A stretch of DNA of 64,000 nucleotides from Lachnospiraceae bacterium (GCA_022774705.1 JALFLM010000181.1:19966-83965); one strand, 5' to 3'; positions 35,845-45,506 are shown, counted from the first letter of the stretch. Notes: generated by a model from the letters alone, not told the origin. Numbers and translations are program-made.

Positions 35845-37377
35845 ATGCGGTTATTTAAAAAGAGTGAACATCAGCTGGAAGAGGAGATGCTGGAAAATGG
35901 AAGGCACGTCAATCCGTTTCAGAATCATGTGGACAGCATAACGGGTGCATTCCGGTATTGCCTGAAAAGTTTTCGGGTAAGGGTTTTTCTGCTGATTGTT
36001 GTTATAGCCTGGGTTCCCTTTCTACTTCTGAATGAATATATTGCCAATGAATCCAGAACGATTCAGATCGAACAGAAGGTATCGGAACTTCAGTATCAGG
36101 TAAGGACACTTTCCAGGCAGATGAGCAGAGCGGATTATCTGAGCAATGTGGAAACACCGGCGGTTAATTCCGCTTTGAATGCGGAGATCGGTCTGCTTTC
36201 TGATTTGTATGACGGCCGTATTCTGGTGATTGGCGACAGTTTCCGCATTGTAAAGGACACTTACAGTACGGATACGGATAAGTACAACATTTCGTCAAAA
36301 GTACTCTCCTGTTTCAGGGAAGGGGAGAACACCGTCTACGATTATTACAGGGACGGCAGTTATGCGGAATTTACGGTTCCTGTTTATGACCAGGCTTTGA
36401 AGAATATCAAAGGTGTTATGGTGGTTTCCACCTCCATGAAGGATATTGAGGATATGGTGGCGGGGCAGAAGAAGCGGTACCAGATCATTGAAGTTGCTGT
36501 CTGCATCCTGCTCAGTGTGATAGCTTTTTTCTCTTCAGGCTGGCTGCTGCGGCCTTTCAAGAGCCTGGAGGACAATCTGAATCGTGCCAATCAGGGGGAT
36601 ATGCGTCCTATATCGGTGCCGGATTGTCTGGAGACCGAGCGGATTGCCGCTGTATATAATGAATCGCTTCTGAGGCTGAAGCATCTGGATGAAAGCCGGC
36701 AGGAGTTCGTGTCCAATGTGTCGCATGAGCTGAAGACACCGATTACATCGATCCGGATTCTGGCGGATTCTCTGATTTCCATGGGAGAAGCACCTGTGGA
36801 GCTGTATCAGGAATTCATGACCGACATCTCCAATGAGATCGACCGGGAGAGCCGGATTATCGATGATCTGCTGGAGATGGTAAAACTGGACCGGACCAAT
36901 GCGGAGCTGACGGTTCAGCGGGTTAATATGAACGAACTGATGGAAAGCGTGCTGAAGCGTCTGAAAGGAACAGCGGAAAAGCGCAATATTGTTGTTACAC
37001 TGGAATGTATGAGACCGGTTGTAGCCGATGTGGATGAACTGAAATTTACCAGACTGATCACCAATCTGGTGGAGAATGCCATCAAGTATAACAAGGATAA
37101 TGGCAGTGTTGCCGTTTCCCTGAATGCCGATCAGACTTATTTTTATGTGAAGATTGTGGATACCGGCGTTGGAATTCCGGAAGACGAGGTCGGCAAGATT
37201 TTTGAGCGTTTTTACCGGGTTGACAAGGCACGTTCCCGGGAAACCGGCGGAACCGGTCTGGGTCTTGCAATCTGTAAAAATATCGTTCAGCTGCATCATG
37301 GAATGATTCGTGTCAGCAGTGACTACGGGGTAGGTTCCACCTTTGTGGTTCGTGTACCCCTGGTATATATTCCATAA
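35845..37377 (+). CDS. Sensor histidine kinase (PhoR/WalK-like)
   Basis: A 510-residue kinase: TM1 about 45-65, an extracellular sensor region to about 210, TM2 (VAVCILLSVIAFFSSGWLL), HAMP, HisKA with the phosphorylatable His in FVSNVSHELKTP, and HATPase (N box LVENAIKYNKD, G1 DTGVGIP, G2 GGTGLGLAI). It is probably the partner of the preceding regulator. The ORF-track start at 35833 is a TTG; ATG 35845 with GGTGGA upstream is preferred. Confidence 0.92.
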   Translation: MRLFKKSEHQLEEEMLENGRHVNPFQNHVDSITGAFRYCLKSFRVRVFLLIVVIAWVPFLLLNEYIANESRTIQIEQKVSELQYQVRTLSRQMSRADYLSNVETPAVNSALNAEIGLLSDLYDGRILVIGDSFRIVKDTYSTDTDKYNISSKVLSCFREGENTVYDYYRDGSYAEFTVPVYDQALKNIKGVMVVSTSMKDIEDMVAGQKKRYQIIEVAVCILLSVIAFFSSGWLLRPFKSLEDNLNRANQGDMRPISVPDCLETERIAAVYNESLLRLKHLDESRQEFVSNVSHELKTPITSIRILADSLISMGEAPVELYQEFMTDISNEIDRESRIIDDLLEMVKLDRTNAELTVQRVNMNELMESVLKRLKGTAEKRNIVVTLECMRPVVADVDELKFTRLITNLVENAIKYNKDNGSVAVSLNADQTYFYVKIVDTGVGIPEDEVGKIFERFYRVDKARSRETGGTGLGLAICKNIVQLHHGMIRVSSDYGVGSTFVVRVPLVYIP

Positions 37378-37391
37378 AAACCGGAGGTAGT

Positions 37392-38387
37392 ATGAACAGG
37401 AAACGGGCAATAACAGTCGGATTTTTTCTGGCGTTTTTTACGATGCTTCTTCTTTCGTCCTGTGATAAAGAAACACGGAAAGAACCGGAGCCGAATCCGG
37501 AGAAGGGCATTTATCAGGTATACTATAAAGATGTAAAAGGAACGGAGCTGCTTGCTTCGACGGTGAATCTTGAGGATGATGCAAAAGACCGGCAATCTGT
37601 GGTGGATGCACTCATTCAGGCTCTGCAGAGTCAGAAAAAGGATGATCCCAGCATGGTTCCTGCCGTATCAGCCGGCCTGGAAGTTATCAGCTGTGACAGC
37701 AGTCTGCTGCCGTTCCTGACAATCAATTTTACAAAATCCTATTCCGAACAGAGCAGTGGAGATGAGATCCTGTGCCGGGCGGCGCTGGTACTGACACTGA
37801 CGCAGATTCCGGAGATTGAATATATCGATATTCAGGTGGAGGGACAGCCTCTGCTTGACAGTTCCGGCAAGCCGGTGGGAAAACTTTCGGCTGATAAATT
37901 CATGTCGGATACCAACGGCAATATGTTTTCACGTCAGAAAAATACGCTGATTCTGTATTTTGCCAGCACGGATGGCAAAGCACTGGAGGAAGTGGAGCGG
38001 ACGGTTCTGAATGACAGCAGCATGGCCATGGAAAAGCTGGTGATGCAGCTTCTGATCGAAGGTCCGCCGGATGGAAGTACAAAAGCGGTTCTTCCTGATA
38101 CGGTATCGGTGCTTGATATTTCAATACGGTCAGGAATCTGTTATGTGAATTTTGATTCGAATTTCCTTAATGATACCATGGATCTGGATCCGAAGATCAT
38201 TATCTATGCCATCGTGAATTCCCTGTCGGAGCTCTCGGATGTGAGCCAGGTACAGATTATGGTCAACGGTTCTTCGGATGTGAAATTCAAGGATACACTG
38301 TCACTGGCAAAGCCGTTTACAAAGGACCTGAACTATCTGTTTGTTCAGGAAAAGGAGACAGAAGGAGGAACTTTATCAGGAGAGTGA
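37392..38387 (+). CDS. GerMN-domain lipoprotein
   Basis: A 331-residue lipoprotein with signal ending LLSSC. Two GerMN-like repeats follow: one around LEVISCDSSLLPFLTINFT and one around VSVLDISIRSGICYVNFDSNF. GerM proteins act in spore formation and germination in Bacillus; the same domain accompanies some signal-transduction genes, where it may be the extracytoplasmic partner. CGGAGG precedes ATG 37392. It overlaps comEC by 4 bases. Confidence 0.82.
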   Translation: MNRKRAITVGFFLAFFTMLLLSSCDKETRKEPEPNPEKGIYQVYYKDVKGTELLASTVNLEDDAKDRQSVVDALIQALQSQKKDDPSMVPAVSAGLEVISCDSSLLPFLTINFTKSYSEQSSGDEILCRAALVLTLTQIPEIEYIDIQVEGQPLLDSSGKPVGKLSADKFMSDTNGNMFSRQKNTLILYFASTDGKALEEVERTVLNDSSMAMEKLVMQLLIEGPPDGSTKAVLPDTVSVLDISIRSGICYVNFDSNFLNDTMDLDPKIIIYAIVNSLSELSDVSQVQIMVNGSSDVKFKDTLSLAKPFTKDLNYLFVQEKETEGGTLSGE

Positions 38388-40969
38388 TTCTGGCCTGTTT
38401 TTTCGCTTTTACAGGCGGGATATTGATTATGAGATATGATGCAGAACACGCCGGTGATGTGTTTTGCAGGATTTGCAGACAGCTGACCGGAGCCGGTACT
38501 GACGGTTCGCGGCTGTCTGCCTTTTTTATATACGGGTTTCTGCTGATGACGCTGTCTGCGGGCTGCTGTGTCTCGATCTGGCTGACATGGAGATTTTTTA
38601 CCGGTACCGGAAGAAATCTTCTGTATGGAACTGTGGCGGGGATCTGTTTTCTGGCAGGTGCTTTTGCCGTGTCAGATGCCATGAAGCAGCCTGTCCTGAC
38701 AGACGGGAACGGAATGGAATGGAGTCTGGAAAAACTGGACGGGGAGCTGGTTCAGGGAATCGGAGTGATCAGACAGATATCAGAAGATGACGGGACGGTT
38801 ACGCTGCTTGTGGATCAGATCCGGCTGTTATCTCCCTGTGAGGGTAAGCTCGGTAAATTGCTTTATCTGGAATATGAAGCGGGTGAATCCGGTTGTGAGG
38901 AATATGAATCAGGGGAATATAGAGCCGGAGAGTCAGAAAACGGAGAATCTGATACGCAGAAAAGACCTGGACAGACAATCCGGTTTGAAGGAATGTATTC
39001 ACAGTATACCCGTGCCACGAATCCGGGTGCTTTTGATTACAGGGAATACTGCAGGAGCATCGGGATTGAAGGATTGGTAACGACGTCAGAGCAGCAGCTG
39101 CAGGTTTTCGGCAGAGGTTCTCTGATTAAATACAGTTTGTGGCGGCTGCGGGAGTTTATCAAACAGCGGATTATCCGGCTGGCACAGCCTGACGATGCAG
39201 GGATTCTGGTCTGCCTGCTTACGGGAGACAAAAGTGAGCTGAATCCTTACTGGAAGGAGCTGTATCAGGAAGGCGGTATTATTCATCTGCTTACCATAAG
39301 CGGGCTTCACATCAGTATTCTGGGGATGGGAGTGTTTCATCTCCTGCGCAGAGGGATTGGAAGTTTTTTCTGGAGCAGTGTGCTGTCGGGAATTCTGACG
39401 GGAACATTCTGTGTGATGGCCGGATCGGGAACCTCCATGGTCCGGGCAATGATCTGTTTTTTCCTGTTTCTGCTGGCCGGATATCTGGGGAGAACTTATG
39501 ATTTTCTCACGGCAGTGGCTGTTTCGGGAATTCTGCTTTTGTGGGAACATCCGCTCCTGCTGTATCAGTCGGGATTTCTCATGACTTGCAGCTGCGTTCT
39601 GGGAATCGGGACTCTGCTTCCGTTGGGAGAACTGATTTTTGTGAGGGATGAACCGGAAGAAAGTCCGGCACCGGAGAAAGAGGAAAAAGATAATGGAGCA
39701 TACGGAAGAACAGATAACGGAGTGAATGGAAGAACAGTGAAATGGAGAATCCGTCTTCAGAAGGCAGTGCTGGGTGCGGTGCTGCTGCAGCTGTCTTCCC
39801 TGCCTGTGGTGCTCTGGTTTCAGGGAAAGATTCCTGTGGCGGGAGCTTTGATCAATCTGATTACGGTACCGTTTATGAGTTTTGTTCTGATATCGGATCT
39901 GCTGGCGGTGGCCGGAAGTCTTGTTTTTATGCCGGCCGGGATATTCTTTTTGGGGACGGCCCATTATATTCTTCGCTGGTATGAGCAGGTCTGCCTGTTT
40001 TTCAGCAATCTGCCGTGCTCCGCTCTGGTTACAGGGCGTCCTTACCGGTGGCAGGTGGTACTCTGGCTTTTGATTCTGTCAGCAGTTTTTGGGGCCGGAT
40101 ACTATCTGGTCATTTACTATCACAGAAAACTGCCCTTTGCTGCAGGACTTCTGCTGCTTCCCTGCGCTGTTTTTCTTCTGCAGCGTTTTCCTGATTCGCA
40201 GCTTCTGATCAGTTATCTCGATGTGGGACAGGGGGACGGAATCGTTGTGGAGCTTCCATATGGGAAAGGGGTTTTCTGTATAGACGGAGGCAGCAGCAGT
40301 CAGAAAAAACTGAAAGAATATGTGTATGAACCATATTTTGATCATGAAGGAATCGCTTCCGTGGACTGCTGGCTGCTGACTCATCCGGATTCCGACCACT
40401 ATTCTGGGATGATTGCCATGCTGGAGGATGGCTTCCCGGTAAAAAAGATCATGATGCCGGCAGTTTTTCAAGACAGCGAGCTGGCAGAGAAAATCAAAGC
40501 ACTGCATCCCGTTGATTATATCGAGGCCGGCAGAAAGATCAAAGCAGGCGGTATTCAATTCGAGATTCTTCACCCCGCAGCCGATTACAGCAGCCCGGAC
40601 GAAAATGATGCTTCTGCGGTGGTTTATCTGCAGTGGAATGATTTTACAGCTTTATTTACCGGAGATATGTCGCTGGAATCGGAGGATGAGGTATTAAGCG
40701 CTCTGAACGGGCGCAGGACGGATGTGCTGAAAGTCGCGCATCATGGCTCGAGAACCGCTACCTCAGAAGAATTCCTTCCGGCAATCGGTGTCCGGACCGC
40801 TGTCCTTTCCTGCGGCGTCAACAACCGGTACGGACACCCGCACAAGGAAGTCGTGGAACGTCTGGAACAGGCAGGAATCGACAGTTACAGAACCAGTACG
40901 GGAGGATGTATTCAGATACGCAGCGACGGAAACGGATATAAAGTGAAGGAATTTCTGAAAGAAGCGTAA
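38384..40969 (+). CDS. comEC: ComEC/Rec2 DNA-uptake channel
   Basis: An 861-residue membrane protein: N-terminal hydrophobic region and OB-like segment, Competence domain (LLTISGLHISILGMG), further transmembrane helices, and a C-terminal MBL domain (LDVGQGDGIVVELPYG, THPDSDHYSGM, VAHHGSRTATSEEF). It imports single-stranded DNA during transformation. The start is unclear: GTG 38384 overlaps the GerMN stop, but AAGGAGG is ideally spaced from an ATC codon at 38375. A hydrophilic low-complexity insertion (about 185-210, Glu/Ser/Gly repeats) is unusual. Confidence 0.92.
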   Translation: MILACFFAFTGGILIMRYDAEHAGDVFCRICRQLTGAGTDGSRLSAFFIYGFLLMTLSAGCCVSIWLTWRFFTGTGRNLLYGTVAGICFLAGAFAVSDAMKQPVLTDGNGMEWSLEKLDGELVQGIGVIRQISEDDGTVTLLVDQIRLLSPCEGKLGKLLYLEYEAGESGCEEYESGEYRAGESENGESDTQKRPGQTIRFEGMYSQYTRATNPGAFDYREYCRSIGIEGLVTTSEQQLQVFGRGSLIKYSLWRLREFIKQRIIRLAQPDDAGILVCLLTGDKSELNPYWKELYQEGGIIHLLTISGLHISILGMGVFHLLRRGIGSFFWSSVLSGILTGTFCVMAGSGTSMVRAMICFFLFLLAGYLGRTYDFLTAVAVSGILLLWEHPLLLYQSGFLMTCSCVLGIGTLLPLGELIFVRDEPEESPAPEKEEKDNGAYGRTDNGVNGRTVKWRIRLQKAVLGAVLLQLSSLPVVLWFQGKIPVAGALINLITVPFMSFVLISDLLAVAGSLVFMPAGIFFLGTAHYILRWYEQVCLFFSNLPCSALVTGRPYRWQVVLWLLILSAVFGAGYYLVIYYHRKLPFAAGLLLLPCAVFLLQRFPDSQLLISYLDVGQGDGIVVELPYGKGVFCIDGGSSSQKKLKEYVYEPYFDHEGIASVDCWLLTHPDSDHYSGMIAMLEDGFPVKKIMMPAVFQDSELAEKIKALHPVDYIEAGRKIKAGGIQFEILHPAADYSSPDENDASAVVYLQWNDFTALFTGDMSLESEDEVLSALNGRRTDVLKVAHHGSRTATSEEFLPAIGVRTAVLSCGVNNRYGHPHKEVVERLEQAGIDSYRTSTGGCIQIRSDGNGYKVKEFLKEA

Positions 40970-41048
40970 TCTATTAATATGATGCAGGAAACGTAAAAAA
41001 GAAAAAGTGGAATAACATATAACATAATAGAACACACAGAAGTAAAGC

Positions 41049-41096
41049 GGGGATGAACGTATATTACGAAGTTTATAATCTATACGGTTCATCCCC
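41049..41096 (+). terminator. Terminator between convergent comEC and ATPase genes
   Basis: GGGGATGAACGTATA (41049-41063) pairs with TATACGGTTCATCCCC (41081-41096) with one bulged base, followed by TTT. It may work for both strands. Confidence 0.75.
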
Positions 41097-41113
41097 TTTG
41101 CCATGGGAAAGTT

Positions 41114-42811
41114 TTATTGCAGCATGACCATGCAGCGTTTATGATAGCAGGCAATTCCGTATTTCAGAATGGTCGTCATGCCATCATCAATCAGGCTTTC
41201 AGCATAATTTCTGTTTTCAATCTGATTCAGGGCTTCCTCACATCCGGTTTTCAGAGCTCCGTTTTCACCGTATTTTACCTCAATAATGATGCCGATGCTT
41301 TCCTCTTCAATTTCAATCAGGATGTCGCTGTATCCGTCTCCCGATTCGGCATTTGACCATACATCCCAGTCGTCCATATGCGCAAACAGCCCGAGAAGAA
41401 TGCCATGATAAAAATTTTCTTTTTTTGAATGAGGAACGCTGGTGTCACGGATACTGATGGTTTTCTTCAGGTAAGCGTTGAACATCGCTTCAATTGTTTC
41501 TGTATCGGCCTTTTTAAATGCCGTGCAGAAAGCGTTAAGGGCGGGCATATCCTTTGCAGTAATTTCAGAAAACCACTCTTTGATCTGTATAATAAAAATC
41601 TGACGGATTTCCTGATTGGGAATTCTCAGCAAATATTCATATTCATCATCTGTTTCCTGGCGGGTCAGATAGCCCGTAGTAAACAGGATACTCCACAAAT
41701 GGTCAATGGATTTGTCCAGATCCTCATAAGTCAGTTCCTGATGAATTTCTTTTCGGACGGACTCTCCTGCAATCAGTTTTTCCAGTTCATTCTGAGTTTT
41801 TCTTGTTGCTTTGTTGATGAAGCGTTTTACAATACTGTTGCTGCTTGTGTTGATCCAGTATGATTTGGGCTTCACGGACGGATTCACGCAGGCTTCATCG
41901 CAGAAACTGATTACATCCCAGGGGCAATAAACCGCAACATTGCCAAACAGATAGCCGTCATACCACTCTCTGACGTCTTCATAACGTTCCGATAAATCAT
42001 AGTAGGACAGAAGTTTTCTTACATCGCCGTCGGTAAATCCAAAATACTCATCGTAACGAACATCTGTCACCGTAAGCACCTTCATATTGTTCAGGCCTGT
42101 GAAGATACTTTCTTTCGAGATTCTGAGACATCCTGTGAGAACAGCAAAGTACAGACTGTCATTGCCTTTCAGTGCCATGCTGAACATATTGCGGATCAGA
42201 GAAACCATTTCGGGATAATAATGATTCTGAAACGCTTTGTCCAGTGGAACGTCATACTCGTCTATCAGGATAAGAACCCTGTGGTCATAATGTTTTGAAA
42301 GGAGAAAAGAAAGCGTTCGCAGACCTGCTTCAAGCGCATCAGCCGGCATGGAAAATATGGTATTCTGCTTTTCATCCACTTTTATAAGCTGTGTATACAT
42401 TTTTTTCTCTTCCTCTGAAAGACTGCTGCTTTCCAGAAGAAACTGAAAACGCAGAGCTTCTCTGCCGATGATATTGCGTATGGAAGCAAGGGCTGCCTGA
42501 AATGTCATTCCTCCTGCATCTTTCAGACTGATGGAGATGACTGGGAACTGTCCCATATACTGCTCGCATAATTCTTTTTCACGGGAAATATTTAATCCGT
42601 CAAATACCTTTTTATCATGACCGATTTCAAAAAAACACTGAAGCATACTCATATTCAGCGTTTTGCCGAATCTCCGGGGGCGGGTAAATAAATTGACTTT
42701 GCCCCAGTTTGAGAGCAATTCTGTGATCAATACAGTTTTATCCACATAATAAAAATCTTCGCGTATGATTTTTTCAAAATTATCAATTCCAACCGGTAGT
42801 TTCTTTTTCAT
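41114..42811 (-). CDS. AAA-ATPase-like protein with C-terminal PD-(D/E)XK-type domain (DUF1703)
   Basis: A 565-residue protein. The N-terminal AAA-ATPase-like domain begins LPVGIDNFEKIIREDFYYVDKT and carries a degenerate P-loop (FTRPRRFGKTLNMSM). LILIDEYDVPLDKA is the Walker B region. The C-terminal region has a nuclease-like core (DILIEIEEESIGIIIEVKYG, then EALNQI). The family is common in Bacteroidetes and Clostridia, often in many copies. Its function is unknown; defence or transposon roles have been speculated upon. The start is at 42811 with AAAGGA 8 nt upstream. Confidence 0.82.
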   Translation of the reverse strand: MKKKLPVGIDNFEKIIREDFYYVDKTVLITELLSNWGKVNLFTRPRRFGKTLNMSMLQCFFEIGHDKKVFDGLNISREKELCEQYMGQFPVISISLKDAGGMTFQAALASIRNIIGREALRFQFLLESSSLSEEEKKMYTQLIKVDEKQNTIFSMPADALEAGLRTLSFLLSKHYDHRVLILIDEYDVPLDKAFQNHYYPEMVSLIRNMFSMALKGNDSLYFAVLTGCLRISKESIFTGLNNMKVLTVTDVRYDEYFGFTDGDVRKLLSYYDLSERYEDVREWYDGYLFGNVAVYCPWDVISFCDEACVNPSVKPKSYWINTSSNSIVKRFINKATRKTQNELEKLIAGESVRKEIHQELTYEDLDKSIDHLWSILFTTGYLTRQETDDEYEYLLRIPNQEIRQIFIIQIKEWFSEITAKDMPALNAFCTAFKKADTETIEAMFNAYLKKTISIRDTSVPHSKKENFYHGILLGLFAHMDDWDVWSNAESGDGYSDILIEIEEESIGIIIEVKYGENGALKTGCEEALNQIENRNYAESLIDDGMTTILKYGIACYHKRCMVMLQ

Positions 42812-42860
42812 AGCATTGTCCTTTCCGGTGCATTTATTTTGATATAAAACAGATGCATCT

Positions 42861-42889
42861 ATTATATCATGCATAAAAAATGCAGACAA
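42861..42889 (-). promoter_or_regulatory. Promoter of the AAA-ATPase-like gene
   Basis: On the minus strand TTGTCT (42889-42884), 17-nt spacer, TATAAT (42866-42861). Confidence 0.8.
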
Positions 42890-42949
42890 GAAAATCTGCC
42901 TTAAAGATCACATTTCTTCGGTCGAAGCTCTGATCAGCAATTTCAGCTG

Positions 42950-42978
42950 TTGACTTTGCGGATTATAAATTTATAATC
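42950..42978 (+). promoter_or_regulatory. Promoter with an 18-bp perfect palindrome over the -10
   Basis: TTGACT (42950-42955), 16-nt spacer, TATAAT (42972-42977). The perfect palindrome GATTATAAATTTATAATC (42961-42978) covers the -10 and is a candidate repressor operator for the next gene. Confidence 0.7.
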
Positions 42979-43043
42979 GTATTTATAACAGAGCAGGAAA
43001 TGAGTTTGTGAAATCTGCTCAAAACAGCAAAAAGGGGAATATA

Positions 43044-44462
43044 ATGGGAAATTTATTGAGAAACTGTTTTACATGGATTGCAGAGAATCACCGGCTGAAG
43101 CGGTTTTCGGATGAGGATTTTCAATTCAGCTCAGCATTTCCGAAAAAACTGGGGTATAAATGTGATCCCGTAGGATGGTGTACGATTCACGATGTGACAG
43201 ATGCGCAGCTGGAGAGGATTTTTCGCGAGGCACATGATGCGGGTGCTTCTGTCCGGGCATATTATGACTGCTTTCTGGATAAACATATGTCTGCTGAGTG
43301 GTACGTAATGGAGGGGAAATATTTAGATGATCCGGCTTCAGAGAGTATTCTGTGCGACGGAAAGGAATGGAATCTGGATGTGATTTCCGCATACAGAATC
43401 TCTCCGGTCACCCGGGTTCTTATATCCGACCTGTTTATAATGGTACAGCAGCCGGTTATGGAAGTGTTTTCAGAAGAAGGATTTACCGGAGCTGATTTTA
43501 TGTGGGTGCGTGATAGAGGAAAATACGAAGGAAAACAGTACTTCCAGCTTCTTCCCCAAAAGATGATTCCCTGGTATTATACTGCGGATGGACATTTTAA
43601 CGTGTACAGCGATACGGGTTCGAAGAGGAAAGCAGCGTTTCGGAAGAAGATCGGGCAGATTGATTCCACAGCAGAGCTGATATGGAAAAATACTTCTGAA
43701 GTTATGGGTTCATTTCCCATGGCCGTTTCCCGAAAGGTTCTGCCGGATACGGATACAGCAGCAGTTTGTGTACAGGACCGGATGGGAGATGTCATTTCAG
43801 CAGGAGTTCTGGTTCGTAAAAAGGTAAGGGATTGTCTGGTGGACAGAAAGCTGCTTTCGCCCGGGGATTTTTCACCTGTGGTGGTTGTAAATGATAATGA
43901 ACAGATTGATGAATGTATGGGAGCGTTGAAGGAAGAGTGGAATAATACATTTATAAAAGGCTATTTCCGGGAGGAATGCACACAATGGGAAATACCGGAA
44001 GAACTGATACAGCATTACCGGAGTCTGTACGAATCCCACCGGAAAAAGCAGCGCCCCCGGTATGAAATCACGGAGAAAAAGGCAGTGGCGCTGATGAAGC
44101 AATGCAAAAAAGAAGAGCCCAAAGCCTGGCGAAAGCCTCTGCCCGCCAAACAGGCAGAGCAGCTGCCCGATCTCAGACTCCTTCCCTATTACCGTGTATC
44201 CAACGGCGGTTATCCGGGAAGTGAGTATCACTATTATTCCACGGATGAACTCAGAAAGGAAACAGAAGAATTCCGGCAGCGGCAGGCTGAGGAAAATTTC
44301 TCAATACAGGATGCCGTACTGTTTGGAGATACTGCAGACGGGGAATATATTCTGTTGTCCCAGGATGGACATGTTATACGATATGCCATGGGAGATCCGG
44401 ATCCTGTACAGGAATGGGAGAATCTGCAGACATTTTTTTATGAAGCACTGGCGGAGGGTTAA
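43044..44462 (+). CDS. Unrecognised protein, possible C-terminal SUKH/SMI1-like domain
   Basis: A 472-residue soluble protein with no signal peptide or membrane segment. No catalytic motif is recognised. The last part (SIQDAVLFGDTADGEYILLSQDG, then VQEWENLQTFFYEAL) has the look of the end of a SUKH (SMI1/KNR4) domain, a fold used by many immunity proteins, but this is a weak resemblance. It is rich in Trp, Tyr and Lys. AAAGGGGAA precedes ATG 43044. It has its own promoter with a palindromic operator and sits alone next to another accessory gene. Confidence 0.7.
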   Translation: MGNLLRNCFTWIAENHRLKRFSDEDFQFSSAFPKKLGYKCDPVGWCTIHDVTDAQLERIFREAHDAGASVRAYYDCFLDKHMSAEWYVMEGKYLDDPASESILCDGKEWNLDVISAYRISPVTRVLISDLFIMVQQPVMEVFSEEGFTGADFMWVRDRGKYEGKQYFQLLPQKMIPWYYTADGHFNVYSDTGSKRKAAFRKKIGQIDSTAELIWKNTSEVMGSFPMAVSRKVLPDTDTAAVCVQDRMGDVISAGVLVRKKVRDCLVDRKLLSPGDFSPVVVVNDNEQIDECMGALKEEWNNTFIKGYFREECTQWEIPEELIQHYRSLYESHRKKQRPRYEITEKKAVALMKQCKKEEPKAWRKPLPAKQAEQLPDLRLLPYYRVSNGGYPGSEYHYYSTDELRKETEEFRQRQAEENFSIQDAVLFGDTADGEYILLSQDGHVIRYAMGDPDPVQEWENLQTFFYEALAEG

Positions 44463-44481
44463 ATGCTTTCCGAAATTCCGG

Positions 44482-44510
44482 TTGCACAATTCGTTCTTTT
44501 CGTTTATAAT
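44482..44510 (+). promoter_or_regulatory. Promoter of rsmE
   Basis: TTGCAC (44482-44487), 17-nt spacer, TATAAT (44505-44510). Confidence 0.8.
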
Positions 44511-44614
44511 ATACTGGTTTTACCTTATTCAAAACAGTTCAGCAGGAGCTGATCTGCTGTTTCATGTGCGCCCGGCGGCGCACGTTTCCAATTGACAGAC
44601 CGTGGGAGGAGAAT

Positions 44615-45457
44615 ATGTTTCGTTTTTTTGTGGCGCCGGAGCAGATTGCCGGAGATCACATCACTGTGACCGGAGACGATGTGAATCATATGAAAAATGT
44701 GCTTCGTATGAAGCCGGGTGAGAGAGTCCGGATCAGCAACGGTACAGATGAGGATTATTTCTGTACGATTGAGTCTCTGGAGGAGGAAGCGGTGCTGCTG
44801 CATGTGGACAGCAGAGAGCAGTCTTCCATTGAGCTGCCTGTGCAGATCTATCTGTTTCAGGGGCTGCCCAAGTCAGACAAGATGGAGCTGATCATTCAGA
44901 AAGCGGTGGAGCTGGGTGCGTATGGTATTGTACCGGTTTCCATGAAACGATCCGTGGTGAAGCTGGACAGCAAAAAAGCGGCTGCGAAGGTGAAACGGTG
45001 GAATGCCATTGCAGAAAGTGCTGCCAAGCAGAGCGGCCGCATGGTGATTCCTCAGGTACAGATGCCGGTGACATTTGCTCAGGCAGTGGAGCAGGCGTCA
45101 GACATGGACTGCAAACTTCTGCCTTATGAAAATGAAGAAGGTATGGACGGAGTCCGAAGGATTCTGGGAGAACTGGCAGAGCAGGTGAAGAAACGCATCG
45201 GAGAGCGGCAGCGCAGCCGGGAGCAGCAGTGCAGTCCGAAGCAGCAGGCGGCTTCATCCGAAAGCGGTGTGCTCTCTGCAGACAAGCCGTTTCGCATCGG
45301 TATTTTCATCGGCCCCGAGGGCGGTTTTGAACCGGCGGAGGTGGAGCTTGCCGTGAAAGATGGCTGGCAGCGGATTTCCCTGGGCAGACGGATTCTGCGG
45401 ACGGAGACGGCGGGTATGGCTCTGCTGTCGGTACTGGTATATCTGCTGGAACCGTAA
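44615..45457 (+). CDS. rsmE: 16S rRNA (uracil1498-N3)-methyltransferase RsmE
   Basis: A 280-residue SPOUT methyltransferase that modifies U1498 in the 30S decoding region. GLPKSDKMELIIQKAVELGA, PVSMKRSVVK, FIGPEGGFEPAE and SLGRRILRTETA (the knot) are intact. Between about residues 185 and 225 there is a charged low-complexity insertion (RQRSREQQCSPKQQ) absent from typical members, which are about 245-250 residues. GGGAGGAG precedes ATG 44615. The prmA gene that commonly precedes rsmE in Firmicutes is not adjacent. Confidence 0.95.
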   Translation: MFRFFVAPEQIAGDHITVTGDDVNHMKNVLRMKPGERVRISNGTDEDYFCTIESLEEEAVLLHVDSREQSSIELPVQIYLFQGLPKSDKMELIIQKAVELGAYGIVPVSMKRSVVKLDSKKAAAKVKRWNAIAESAAKQSGRMVIPQVQMPVTFAQAVEQASDMDCKLLPYENEEGMDGVRRILGELAEQVKKRIGERQRSREQQCSPKQQAASSESGVLSADKPFRIGIFIGPEGGFEPAEVELAVKDGWQRISLGRRILRTETAGMALLSVLVYLLEP

Positions 45458-45506
45458 CCAGCCGCATGACAGCGAATAAAATATATTAGCGGATAAATGA
45501 TAGATA

